From Roseospira visakhapatnamensis (lineage in GTDB: Bacteria; Pseudomonadota; Alphaproteobacteria; Rhodospirillales; Rhodospirillaceae): 64,000 nt of DNA. Numbering within the stretch: the stretch's first letter is position 1; each line of letters opens with the position of its first letter. This document shows positions 35,059 to 43,399 of the stretch, one piece after another. The DNA is taken from positions 26,212 to 90,211 of the forward strand of contig NZ_JACIGK010000017.1 of NCBI RefSeq assembly GCF_014197915.1, read 5' to 3'. The position numbers and the translations under genes are program-made. The notes under the pieces are model-generated. The model was given only the letters and a program-made list of their open reading frames with translations, ran no database searches and was not told where the DNA came from.

Positions 35059-35556
35059 ATGATGGACACCACCACACCCACCGACGAGTCGGGCTTCGGT
35101 CCCATCGATACGCCGACCTTCGTGCCCGTCGATCCCGACTTCGCCACGCGCATCCGCGACAGCTTCGTCCGCCAGTCGTTCATGGCCACCCTGGGGGTTC
35201 GCCTGGGGACGGTCGCGCCCGGGCGCTGTGACCTGCTGCTGCCCTATCGCGCCGACCTGTGCCAGCAGAACGGGTTCCTCCACGCCGGGGTGACCGCCGC
35301 CCTGGCGGACAGCGCCGCCGGATACGCGGCCTACTCGCTCATGCCGGCGGACAGCGACGTGCTCAGCATCGAGTTCAAGCACAACCTCCTGGCGCCGGCG
35401 GTGGGCGAGCGTTTCCTGGCGCGGGCCGAGGTGCAACGGGCGGGGCGGACCATCGTGGTGGTGCAGGCCACGGTGTTCGCCGAGGCGGACGGCCGGCGCA
35501 AGGCCGTGGCGCTGATGCAGGCAACCATGATGCGCATGGCGGTTGCGTCCGGGTAA
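35059..35556 (+). CDS. PaaI-type hotdog-fold thioesterase
   Basis: A ~165-residue acyl-CoA thioesterase of the PaaI family. The hotdog core reads LGVRLGTVAPGRCDLLLPYRADLCQQNGFLHAGVTAALADSAAGYAAYSLMP, with HAG and the following D marking the active-site helix, then SIEFKHNLLAPAVGERFLARAEVQRAGRTIVVVQATVF. Substrate unknown. A TTG at 34993 with a good GAGGAG site would add 22 residues, but that stretch contains a palindrome and a likely -35 hexamer, so the ATG at 35059 (or 35062) is preferred. Confidence 0.85.
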   Translation: MMDTTTPTDESGFGPIDTPTFVPVDPDFATRIRDSFVRQSFMATLGVRLGTVAPGRCDLLLPYRADLCQQNGFLHAGVTAALADSAAGYAAYSLMPADSDVLSIEFKHNLLAPAVGERFLARAEVQRAGRTIVVVQATVFAEADGRRKAVALMQATMMRMAVASG

Positions 35557-35692
35557 GATCAACCGGTCATTGAGAATGGCCGTTGCAGTCCGTGGTCGGC
35601 CCGCATCCCCGCCATGCACCCGACAGCATGAAGACCATGACGCGGCGGCGGCCGGATATGGCACACTGTCATCGTTCGGTCGTAAGGGTGTT

Positions 35693-35720
35693 TTGTAATT
35701 GTGGACTTTCACGTTATGCT
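35693..35720 (+). promoter_or_regulatory. Sigma-70 type promoter for the GGDEF-EAL gene
   Basis: TTGTAA at 35693-35698 and TATGCT at 35715-35720 lie 16 bases apart in an AT-rich patch about 70 bases before the gene at 35793. Confidence 0.5.
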
Positions 35721-35792
35721 ATCTCAGGTGGGGCTCTGGTGCCATGAGGTGAGGCAGAGGGGGGGATCCACCGGCCTCTGTCGGGATCGACG

Positions 35793-38195
35793 ATGCACAC
35801 CATTCATGATGTGGGACCGCGACATGAGCATGCGGACGGGGCGCGCCTGAGCGCGCCGCCGTCGATGCGGGTGGACGGCGTGACGAAACGCGGTGTGTCG
35901 GTCCAAATCAAAGCGGTGCTGGTCTCCACCGTTCTTCTGGGGGTGGCCCTGGGCATCGTTACGCTGGTGCTGCTCCTGGGGGTCGCGCCCCAGGTCGCGG
36001 CGCTGGACCGGATGCGCGCGGCGGATCGCCTCCACCAGGTTGTCGCGGCTCTGGACCGGGAGATGGTGGCGCTCGACGGGCTGGTCGCGGACCGGGCGGC
36101 GCGACCCCGCGGTGGCGTCGATGGCGCGCCCCAGGGGCTTCCCTCATCGCTGGTGGCGGCCGGCATCGCCGCCTTGGCGGTCGCCGATGCCGAGGGCGCG
36201 AGGGCCTGGGACGGCACGGGCGGCCCCCCCGTCGGTGTCCCCATCGGCGGTGCGGCCGGGGACGCCCCGTCGTGGCCGGGCGGCGACCCGCTGGAGGCCC
36301 TGCGCGCGCTGGTCGCCGAGGGGGACGGCGCGGCTGTGCGCGGGCTGATCGGCACGGCGCGCGGCCCGATGATGGTGGCGCGGTGGCCGCTGACGGCCGG
36401 AGAGGCCGGGGCCGCGTCCGGCGGCGCGCTGGCCATGGGGCGATGGCTGTCCGACGTCGTCGGCGCGGCGACCCCCGCCCGGTCCGGGCTGACCGTCACC
36501 CTGCGACCGGCCGTGGGCACGGATCCGCCCGCCGGCGGCCCGGCGGCGTCGACGGCGCGTGACGGGCACGGTGGGTCCGGCACCGACATCACCGTCGTGC
36601 CGGGGCCTACCCCGGACACCCTGCGGGCCGTCGCGGTCCTGGACGACGTCTCCGGCGCGCCCCTGGCTCTCCTGCGGGCGGAGATCCCGAAGCAAGTGAC
36701 GCCGATCGGCTGGCGGGCGCTCGGGATCGGGCTGGCCGTCATGGCCGGCGCGAGCCTGCTGGCGATCCTGGCCAGTCTGGCCGTGGTGCGGCGCATGGTG
36801 CTGACGCCCCTTGTGGATCTGGCCACGCACATCCGCGCGGTGACCAGCACCGGCGATCTGACCGACAGCCTGATCGAAACCGGTCGCCGGGATGAACTGG
36901 GCGATCTGGCCAACGCCATCAACGGCATGCGGCACCGCGTGGTCCGGCTGGCCTACTTCGATACCCTCACGGGACTGCCGAACCGGCGTCTGCTGGAAGA
37001 CCGGGCGGACCAGTTGCTGCGCATCGCCCATCGCTCCGACCAGAAGGTCGCCCTTCTGTTCCTGGACCTGGACGGCTTCAAGGCCGTCAACGACGCCAAG
37101 GGGCATGGCGCCGGCGATTCCCTGTTGCAGGCCGTGGCCCGGGGGCTGAAGCAGATGGTGCGCGAGTCGGACACCGTCGGGCGCCTGGGCGGCGACGAGT
37201 TCGTGGTCGTCATGCACAATCCCGCCGGCCGCGCCCAGGTGGAGGATCTGGCCGACCGTGTCCTGGAGCGCTTCCGCCAGCCGTTCCAGACCAGCGTGGG
37301 CAAGGTGTTCGTCGGCGTGAGCATCGGCATCGCCCTCTATCCCGACGACGGCACCGATCTGCATGGCCTGCTGGGCAAGGCCGACGCCGCCATGTACCAG
37401 GCCAAGACGGCGGGCGGCGGCCGGTCCGCCTTCCTGAACGGCGACCAGCATCGCCAGGCGGCCGACTCCATGGACATGACCCAAGCCTTTCGCGAGGCGA
37501 TCTTCGCCGATCAACTGCGGCTGGTCTACCAGCCCCAGGTGGACCTGGAGTCCGGGTCCCAGGTGCGCCACGAAGCCCTGATCCGCTGGGTCCATCCGCA
37601 GCGTGGCACCATTCGCGCCGAGGAGTTCATTCACCTGGCCGACTCCGGCACCCTGTTCGCGCGGCTCGACGCCTGGGTGCTGCGCACCGCCTGCGAGGCC
37701 CTGGCGCGGGGGCGCGGCGACGGGGCGGCGCTGAGTGTCGTGGCGGTCAATCTCAGCACCCGGCACCTGATCGGCCAGGACCTCGTCGGCCTGGTGCGCG
37801 ACGCCCTGGGCCGGCACGACCTGTCGCCCCGGGGCCTGGTGCTGGAACTGTCCGCCAACAGCGTCGATCCCAGCCAGGACGAGGCGATGCGGACCTTGAC
37901 GGACCTGCGCGCCCTGGGCGTGGGCATCGCCATCGACGGCTTCGGCGCCGGGCGGGTGGCGCTGGGCGACCTGCGGCGCGTGCCCGCCACCATCCTCAAG
38001 ATCAACAGGGGCTTGGTGCGCGACGCGCCCAGGCAGGACGCCTCGGTGGCCATCATCCGGGCGCTGGTGTCCCTGGGCCACGACCTGGACATGGAGGTGG
38101 TGGCCGACGGCGTGGAGACGGAGGCTCAGCTAGCGGTCGTGCGCGCCTGCGGGTGCCGGGTGGCGCAAGGGTATCTGCTGGGCGTGGCGAGTTGA
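35793..38195 (+). CDS. Membrane GGDEF protein with degenerate EAL domain
   Basis: An 800-residue inner-membrane sensor. A helix at ~38-64 and another at ~308-330 bracket a periplasmic domain; a HAMP-like linker follows (VVRRMVLTPLVDLATHIRAV). The GGDEF active site is intact (GGDEF 466-470) with the inhibitory RxxD (R457, D460), so c-di-GMP synthesis is expected. The EAL domain keeps E594-A-L but has lost key acidic residues: LELSANS (N689 for the metal-binding Glu), DGFGAG (G716 for the second Asp of DDFGTG), KINR (N738 for Asp) and ADGVE (D772 for Glu). Phosphodiesterase activity is therefore unlikely; the domain may bind c-di-GMP or a partner. Its own promoter lies at 35693. Confidence 0.9.
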   Translation: MHTIHDVGPRHEHADGARLSAPPSMRVDGVTKRGVSVQIKAVLVSTVLLGVALGIVTLVLLLGVAPQVAALDRMRAADRLHQVVAALDREMVALDGLVADRAARPRGGVDGAPQGLPSSLVAAGIAALAVADAEGARAWDGTGGPPVGVPIGGAAGDAPSWPGGDPLEALRALVAEGDGAAVRGLIGTARGPMMVARWPLTAGEAGAASGGALAMGRWLSDVVGAATPARSGLTVTLRPAVGTDPPAGGPAASTARDGHGGSGTDITVVPGPTPDTLRAVAVLDDVSGAPLALLRAEIPKQVTPIGWRALGIGLAVMAGASLLAILASLAVVRRMVLTPLVDLATHIRAVTSTGDLTDSLIETGRRDELGDLANAINGMRHRVVRLAYFDTLTGLPNRRLLEDRADQLLRIAHRSDQKVALLFLDLDGFKAVNDAKGHGAGDSLLQAVARGLKQMVRESDTVGRLGGDEFVVVMHNPAGRAQVEDLADRVLERFRQPFQTSVGKVFVGVSIGIALYPDDGTDLHGLLGKADAAMYQAKTAGGGRSAFLNGDQHRQAADSMDMTQAFREAIFADQLRLVYQPQVDLESGSQVRHEALIRWVHPQRGTIRAEEFIHLADSGTLFARLDAWVLRTACEALARGRGDGAALSVVAVNLSTRHLIGQDLVGLVRDALGRHDLSPRGLVLELSANSVDPSQDEAMRTLTDLRALGVGIAIDGFGAGRVALGDLRRVPATILKINRGLVRDAPRQDASVAIIRALVSLGHDLDMEVVADGVETEAQLAVVRACGCRVAQGYLLGVAS

Positions 38196-38360
38196 GGCGC
38201 ACGCGGCCCCGGGCCGCCGGCACGAGACCGGCGGCGGACGTGTGCGAGCCCTTGATGTTGGCCGGGTCCGTGTGGTCCGCGTGTCCGTGGACCGCGAAGA
38301 CCCTCCCTCGGCGCAGGGGAGCGTCATGGATCATCCATCCGACCTCGGAGCCGTGGCCAT

Positions 38361-38388
38361 GCCCTGGGGGATTTGCCCTGGGGGATTT
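38361..38388. repeat. 14-base tandem duplication
   Basis: GCCCTGGGGGATTT occurs twice in direct succession (38361-38374 and 38375-38388), ahead of the methyltransferase gene. It looks like a recent slippage duplication and shifts the reading frames upstream of the chosen start, arguing against longer N-termini. Confidence 0.7.
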
Positions 38389-38420
38389 GCCAAGTGGGCG
38401 CGGATGCGATAGGGGAGAAG

Positions 38421-39362
38421 GTGAGCGGGCGGACCCCCGCGCCTCTCCATGACGATGCGAGCCCCCCCGTGATCACGCCCGATCAGTTTCGCCAGCGCCG
38501 CAAGAACGACCTCCGGTCCCTGCCGCCCGGCATCGCGCCGTGGATCGCGCCGGGGGGCGACGATCAGGCGGCGGTGGACGTGGAGGCGCTGGATCTGGCC
38601 CGCTGGCTGGTGGATCCGGCGCATACGCCCGCGCCGCTGTACGCCAGCGCCGACCCGGCGCGCGCCGCTCAGAGCCACGCCGTCACCCGGCTGGTGCTGG
38701 AAAGCCTGGTCCGCGACGGCCTGCTGGAGACGCTGCCGGACGGGCCGCTGCCGGTCGACATCCGCAACGCCGAGGACTATCGGTTCCAGGATCTGTATCC
38801 CCGGCCGCCCCGCTGGACCACGCGCCGGCTGCTGGATTTCCATCCCGGGTGCGGGCGCCAGGTGAACATCTGGTGCCAGGAGGTGCCGGGCCTCGTGTAC
38901 TGCGCCCTGGAGTCGGACGAGGCCGCCTATGTGGCCCAGGCCGACTACTTCCAGCGCTCCAGCGTCCTGCCCCTGCATGATTACATGGCCGAGGCGCGCG
39001 ATTTCGCGATCAACGAGCGTTCCGGCATCTACCACCTGCCCACCTGGCGGTTCGATCTGCTGCCGCCCGGCTTTTTCGACATGATCGTCTGCGTCGATGT
39101 GCTGCCGCGCCTGTCGCCGCGCCTGCTGCGCCACATGCTGCCGCTGTTCCACCGCTGCCTGGCCACCGGCGGGGGGCTCTATGTGCGCGATACGGCCGAC
39201 GCGCCGCTGCACCAGGATCTGGACCGCACCCTGACCCAGTTGGGGTTCGTGCTGGAGTTCCGTCCCTATCTGTTTCCGGGCGAGGACATCCACGGCCTGC
39301 CGCGCCTGTGGCGCAAGGCCGATCCCCGCCGGCCGGCGCCCGGCCGTCCGGTCGGCGCGTGA
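38421..39362 (+). CDS. Class I SAM-dependent methyltransferase, sugar O-methyltransferase-like
   Basis: About 313 residues. The SAM-binding region is LLDFHPGCGRQVNIWC with the acidic loop YCALESDEAAYVAQADYF, and the strand FFDMIVCVDVLPRLSPRLLRHMLPLFHRCLATGGGLYVRD completes the fold. The N-terminal part (VRDGLLETLPDGPLPVDIRNAEDYRFQDLYPRP) resembles putative sugar O-methyltransferases, but the acceptor is not known. The start is uncertain: GTG 38421 lies just behind AGGGGAG, GTG 38469 is another choice, and a TTG further upstream lies within a tandem duplication. The LysR gene follows 56 bases downstream. Confidence 0.75.
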   Translation: MSGRTPAPLHDDASPPVITPDQFRQRRKNDLRSLPPGIAPWIAPGGDDQAAVDVEALDLARWLVDPAHTPAPLYASADPARAAQSHAVTRLVLESLVRDGLLETLPDGPLPVDIRNAEDYRFQDLYPRPPRWTTRRLLDFHPGCGRQVNIWCQEVPGLVYCALESDEAAYVAQADYFQRSSVLPLHDYMAEARDFAINERSGIYHLPTWRFDLLPPGFFDMIVCVDVLPRLSPRLLRHMLPLFHRCLATGGGLYVRDTADAPLHQDLDRTLTQLGFVLEFRPYLFPGEDIHGLPRLWRKADPRRPAPGRPVGA

Positions 39363-39418
39363 CGGGGGCGGGGCCGCGCCGAGCCCGGAGTCCCGTCCCG
39401 ACCCGGTGAGGCCGACCC

Positions 39419-40306
39419 ATGGAAATGCATCAGGTCCGCTACTTCCTGGCGCTGGCCGACTGCCTGAACTTCACGCGCGCCGCCGAGATCTGCAATGTCT
39501 CCCAGCCGGCGCTGACCAAGGCCATCCGCAAGCTGGAGGAGGAACTGGGGGGCCAGCTGTTCCGCCGCGAACGGACCCTCACGCACCTCACCGACCTGGG
39601 CCTTCTGATGAAGCCGCACCTGGAGGCGGTCATGGCGGCCAGCAGTGCCGCCCGCGTCGAGGCGCGGAGCTTCCAGCGGCTGGAGAAGGCGCCGCTGACC
39701 CTGGGGGTCATGTGCACCATCGGGCCGCGCCGGCTGATCGGCTTCTTTCAGAGCCTGGAACAGGAGATCCCCACCATCGAGGTCAGCCTCCGCGAGGGGC
39801 CGGGCGACTACATCCTCGACCATATGCTCCAGGGCGCGCTGGATCTGGCGTTGCTGGCCCTGCCACGGTACCCGGAACGACTGGACGTCCGCGCGCTGTA
39901 CGGCGAGCGCTACGTGGTGGGGTTCGGGGCTCGCCACCGCTTCGCCGACCTGGATCAGGTGCCGCTGCGGGCCCTGGACGGCGAGGACTATCTCAATCGC
40001 GCGAACTGCGAGTATCCCGAGTACATGGCCGCCCTGCATCCCGAGACCGAGGACCTGGCGCTTCGCGTGCGTTATGAAAGCGAGCGCGAGGACTGGATCC
40101 AGGCCATGATCCTGGCCGGCATGGGCTGCGCGGTGATGCCCGAGTTCCTGCCCATCATGCCGGGCATCCACACCCGGCCGCTGGTGGAGCCCAGCGTTCG
40201 GCGCACCATCAGCCTGGTGAGCGTGGCCGGGCGCCGGTTCTCGCCGCCGGTGCGCGCCGTCGTTGCCCTGGCCGAGCGGTTCGACTGGACGAACGCCGGC
40301 GACTGA
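39419..40306 (+). CDS. LysR-family transcriptional regulator
   Basis: A 295-residue regulator. Residues 1-60 form the LysR winged helix-turn-helix (MHQVRYFLALADCLNFTRAAEICNVSQPALTKAIRKLEEELGGQLFRRE). A linker helix and a two-lobed effector domain (~90-290) follow, including GVMCTIGPRRLIGFF and LDLALLALP. Its inducer and targets are unknown; it is co-oriented with the methyltransferase and queA rather than divergent from a target, so neighbours give no clear clue. ATG 39419 starts at the conserved N-terminus. Confidence 0.93.
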   Translation: MEMHQVRYFLALADCLNFTRAAEICNVSQPALTKAIRKLEEELGGQLFRRERTLTHLTDLGLLMKPHLEAVMAASSAARVEARSFQRLEKAPLTLGVMCTIGPRRLIGFFQSLEQEIPTIEVSLREGPGDYILDHMLQGALDLALLALPRYPERLDVRALYGERYVVGFGARHRFADLDQVPLRALDGEDYLNRANCEYPEYMAALHPETEDLALRVRYESEREDWIQAMILAGMGCAVMPEFLPIMPGIHTRPLVEPSVRRTISLVSVAGRRFSPPVRAVVALAERFDWTNAGD

Positions 40307-40351
40307 CGCACGATCCCGCCCCCCCTGCCACTCTTCAGAGCCCGGCCGACC

Positions 40352-41404
40352 ATGCGCGTGGATCTGTTCGACTTCGACCTGCCCAAGGCCCGTATCGCGT
40401 CCCGCCCGGTGGACCCCCGCGACGCCGCCCGCCTGCTGTGCGTGGGCGCCGGTGGGGGCCTGACCGACCGGGGCGTCCGGGATCTGCCCGACCTGCTGGA
40501 TCCCGGGGACCTGCTGGTGCTCAACGACACCCGCGTGATCCCCGCGCGGCTGTTCGGGCGTGTCGGGGCGGGGACGGTCGAACTGATGCTGCACCGGCGG
40601 GTGGCGGACGACACCTGGGATGCCTTCGCCCGGCCGGCCCGCAAGCTGCGCCCGGGGGTGGCGGTGGACCTCGCCGAGGATGGCTTCCGGGCCGTGTGCG
40701 TCGCCAAGGGAGAGGGCGGGCAGGTCACCGTGCGCTTCGACCGGGGGGGCGGGGCGCTGGTGGCGGCGCTGGAGGCACACGGCCACGTGCCCCTGCCGCC
40801 CTACATCAAACGGCCGGACGACGCGCGCGACCGGTCCGACTACCAGACCGTCTACGCCCGCGCGGAGGGGGCCGTGGCCGCGCCCACCGCCGGGCTGCAC
40901 CTGACGGAGGACCTGTTGGCCGCGCTGGACGCGCGCGGGGTGGCGCGGACGACCGTGACCCTGCACGTGGGCGCGGGAACGTTCCTGCCGGTCAAGGCGG
41001 ACGACACCGACGACCATGTCATGCACCGCGAGGACGGCACGGTGAGCGCCGCCGCCGCCGCCGCCGTCGCCGAGACCCGGGCACGCGGCGGGCGCGTCGT
41101 CGCCGTGGGCACCACCGCGCTCCGCCTGCTGGAAAGCGCCGTCGCGCCCGACGGCACGCTGCGGCCGTTCCAGGGGGGAACCGCGCTGTTCATCACGCCG
41201 GGCTACCGGTTCCGGGTGGTGGACCGGCTGCTGACCAACTTCCACCTGCCGCGCAGCACCCTGTTCATGCTGGTCTCGGCGTTCGCGGGCCTGGAGACCA
41301 TGCGCGCCGCCTATGCCCATGCCATCGCCGACGGCTACCGGTTCTACAGCTACGGTGACGCCAGCCTGCTTGACAGGGCATCGCAAGGCGCGGTCGATTC
41401 TTGA
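40352..41404 (+). CDS. queA: tRNA queuosine enzyme QueA
   Basis: A 350-residue S-adenosylmethionine:tRNA ribosyltransferase-isomerase, which adds the epoxyqueuosine cyclopentane moiety to 7-deazaguanine in tRNA. Signatures: [80 protein letters not shown] and [21 protein letters not shown]. All the main conserved blocks are present and the length is normal. It follows the LysR gene by 45 bases; no tgt gene is in the window. Confidence 0.97.
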   Translation: MRVDLFDFDLPKARIASRPVDPRDAARLLCVGAGGGLTDRGVRDLPDLLDPGDLLVLNDTRVIPARLFGRVGAGTVELMLHRRVADDTWDAFARPARKLRPGVAVDLAEDGFRAVCVAKGEGGQVTVRFDRGGGALVAALEAHGHVPLPPYIKRPDDARDRSDYQTVYARAEGAVAAPTAGLHLTEDLLAALDARGVARTTVTLHVGAGTFLPVKADDTDDHVMHREDGTVSAAAAAAVAETRARGGRVVAVGTTALRLLESAVAPDGTLRPFQGGTALFITPGYRFRVVDRLLTNFHLPRSTLFMLVSAFAGLETMRAAYAHAIADGYRFYSYGDASLLDRASQGAVDS

Positions 41405-41522
41405 CGGATTTGGTCGGACAGGGGACCCTGCCGCCTGGATCGGGCGGGAGCGCCAAGGCCGTCACGACCGAAAACCCGGACCACCAGACCCGGGACCGTC
41501 GATTGGGGAAAGGAACACGTCC

Positions 41523-42101
41523 ATGACACGTTTTGCATCCGTGTTGGCTCTCGCCGCCACCCTGGCCGCCGCGCCGCTGGCCTCCACGCCGGCCCTGGCC
41601 GACGAGATCGAGGATTCGATCGCCGCCGCGCTGGAGGCGTACCGGGCCGGGGACACCAACCTCGCCAAGGAGGAACTGGACTACGCCGGTCAACTCCTGT
41701 CGCAGATGAAGGCCGAGGGGCTGTCCGCCTTCCTGCCCGACCCCATGGACGGCTGGACGCGCGAGGACGGGGATACCCAGGCCCTGGGCGCGGCCATGAT
41801 GGGCGGCGGCCTGACCGCCAATGCCGCCTACGCGCGCGGCGGCGAGCGGGTGGAGATCAACCTGATGGCCGACAACCCCATGGTCAACGCCATGGCCGGC
41901 ATGTTCGCCAACACCACCATGATGGGCGCCATGGGATCGCTGAAGCGCATCAACGGACAGAAGGTCGTGCTGACCAACGACGGCGAGATCCAGGCGCTGA
42001 TCAACAACCGGATCCTGGTGCAGGTCTCCGGCTCCGCCGCCGTCGAGGACAAGGAGGCCTATTTCGCGGCCATCGACATGGACGGCCTGAAGGCGTTCTG
42101 A
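41523..42101 (+). CDS. Secreted protein of unknown function
   Basis: A 192-residue protein with a clear signal peptide (MTRFASVLALAATLAAAPLASTPALA, cleavage after ALA). The mature part begins with an acidic helical stretch (EIEDSIAAALEAYRAGDTNLAKEELDYAGQLLSQMKAEGLSAFLP). A beta-rich region follows (VEINLMADNPMVNAMAGMF, KVVLTNDGEIQALINNRILVQVSG). Periplasmic or exported; I know no function for it. ATG 41523 follows AAAGGA at a good distance, 118 bases after queA. Confidence 0.8.
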   Translation: MTRFASVLALAATLAAAPLASTPALADEIEDSIAAALEAYRAGDTNLAKEELDYAGQLLSQMKAEGLSAFLPDPMDGWTREDGDTQALGAAMMGGGLTANAAYARGGERVEINLMADNPMVNAMAGMFANTTMMGAMGSLKRINGQKVVLTNDGEIQALINNRILVQVSGSAAVEDKEAYFAAIDMDGLKAF

Positions 42102-42161
42102 GGGCCGGTCGGCGGCTCGGACACCGACGGCGGGACCCCAAGGGGGCCGGGCGCGCGCGGA

Positions 42162-43148
42162 TCACGACGCGTCCCGGTGCCGCCCCCCACCGGCCAGGAA
42201 GTCGGCGTAGGTCCTCTCCAGCCCCTCGCGCAGGGACACCCGGGGCCGCCAGCCCAGGGCGCGCAGCCGCGTGCTGTCCAGCAGCTTGCGGGGGGACCCG
42301 TCGGGGCGGGTGGTGTCGAACACCAGGCGCCCGTCGTAACCGATCACCTCGGCCAGCGCGCGGGCGAAGGCGCCGATGCTGACCTCCACACCGGTGCCGA
42401 CGTTGATCGTCCGTTCGCCGGCATAGCGTTGCAGCAGGAACACGCAGGCGTCGGCCAGGTCGTCCACGAACAGGAACTCGCGCAACGGCCGGCCGGTGCC
42501 CCAGACCGTGACGGTCTCGGCGCCGGACACCTTGGCCTCGTGGAGGCGCCGCAGCAGGGCGGCGGGCGCGTGGCTGTCGGTGGGGTGGTACGAGTCGCCG
42601 GGGCCGTACAGGTTGGTCGGTGTCACCGAGATGAAGTTGTGCCCGTGCTGGCGCCGGTGTGCCTGGCAGAGCATCAGGCCGGCGATCTTGGCGACGGCGT
42701 ACCACTGCGAGGTGGGTTCCAGGGGGCCGGTCATCAGGCCGTCCTCGGTCATCGGCTGGCGAGCCGCCCGGGGATAGACGCACGACGACCCCAGGAACAG
42801 CAGCTTGCGCACGCACTGGCTGGCGCTGGCGTCGATGACGTTCCGGGCGATGGCCAGGTTGTCGGACAGGAAGTCGGCGGGCCGGCTGTCGTTGGCGTGG
42901 ATGCCGCCCACCCGGGCTGCGGCCAGGATCACCGCGTCGGGGCGTTCGTGCTCCAGCCACTGCTCCACCTCGGCCTGGCGGGTAAGGTCCAGGTGACGGC
43001 GCTCGGCCGTGAGCACGGTGCAGTCCTCGGTCGCCAGGCGGCGCACCAGGGCGGCGCCCACCATGCCGCGATGCCCGGCCACCCAGATGCGCGCTCCGGC
43101 GAACGGGAACAGGATGGGGGCGCGTCTGGGCGAGTCGGCGGTGATCAT
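42162..43148 (-). CDS. fcl: GDP-L-fucose synthase
   Basis: A 328-residue NADPH-dependent epimerase/reductase of the extended SDR family, converting GDP-4-keto-6-deoxymannose to GDP-L-fucose for surface polysaccharide. The Rossmann motif is VAGHRGMVGAALVRRL. LLFLGSSCVYPRAARQPMTEDGLMTGPLEPT is the family hallmark, with catalytic tyrosine and lysine in WYAVAKIAG, and NLYGPGD follows. The usual NEPYA before the active site is SQWYA here, a small deviation. GDP-mannose dehydratase, its normal partner, is not in the window, so the gene is isolated. Confidence 0.9.
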   Translation of the reverse strand: MITADSPRRAPILFPFAGARIWVAGHRGMVGAALVRRLATEDCTVLTAERRHLDLTRQAEVEQWLEHERPDAVILAAARVGGIHANDSRPADFLSDNLAIARNVIDASASQCVRKLLFLGSSCVYPRAARQPMTEDGLMTGPLEPTSQWYAVAKIAGLMLCQAHRRQHGHNFISVTPTNLYGPGDSYHPTDSHAPAALLRRLHEAKVSGAETVTVWGTGRPLREFLFVDDLADACVFLLQRYAGERTINVGTGVEVSIGAFARALAEVIGYDGRLVFDTTRPDGSPRKLLDSTRLRALGWRPRVSLREGLERTYADFLAGGGRHRDAS

Positions 43149-43399
43149 GCCGGCACAGTGGGGGCCCGGGCCTCGGGGGTCAAGCGAGGCCGGGACGGAG
43201 CCCCGAGGGTGGCACGGACACCGGCCTCTCGAACGGGGCGTGCCATCGCCCGGCGCCCCGTCCCGTCGCCGCCGGGGATGGCGGAGCGTTGAGACAAACA
43301 GGACTGCCTACATTTTAGGCGCGCCTTCATCGGTGATTGATTCAGAGGCATAACCGACGCATCATGGTGCGGCGCACACGTTTGCTGGGAGCGACGCCC

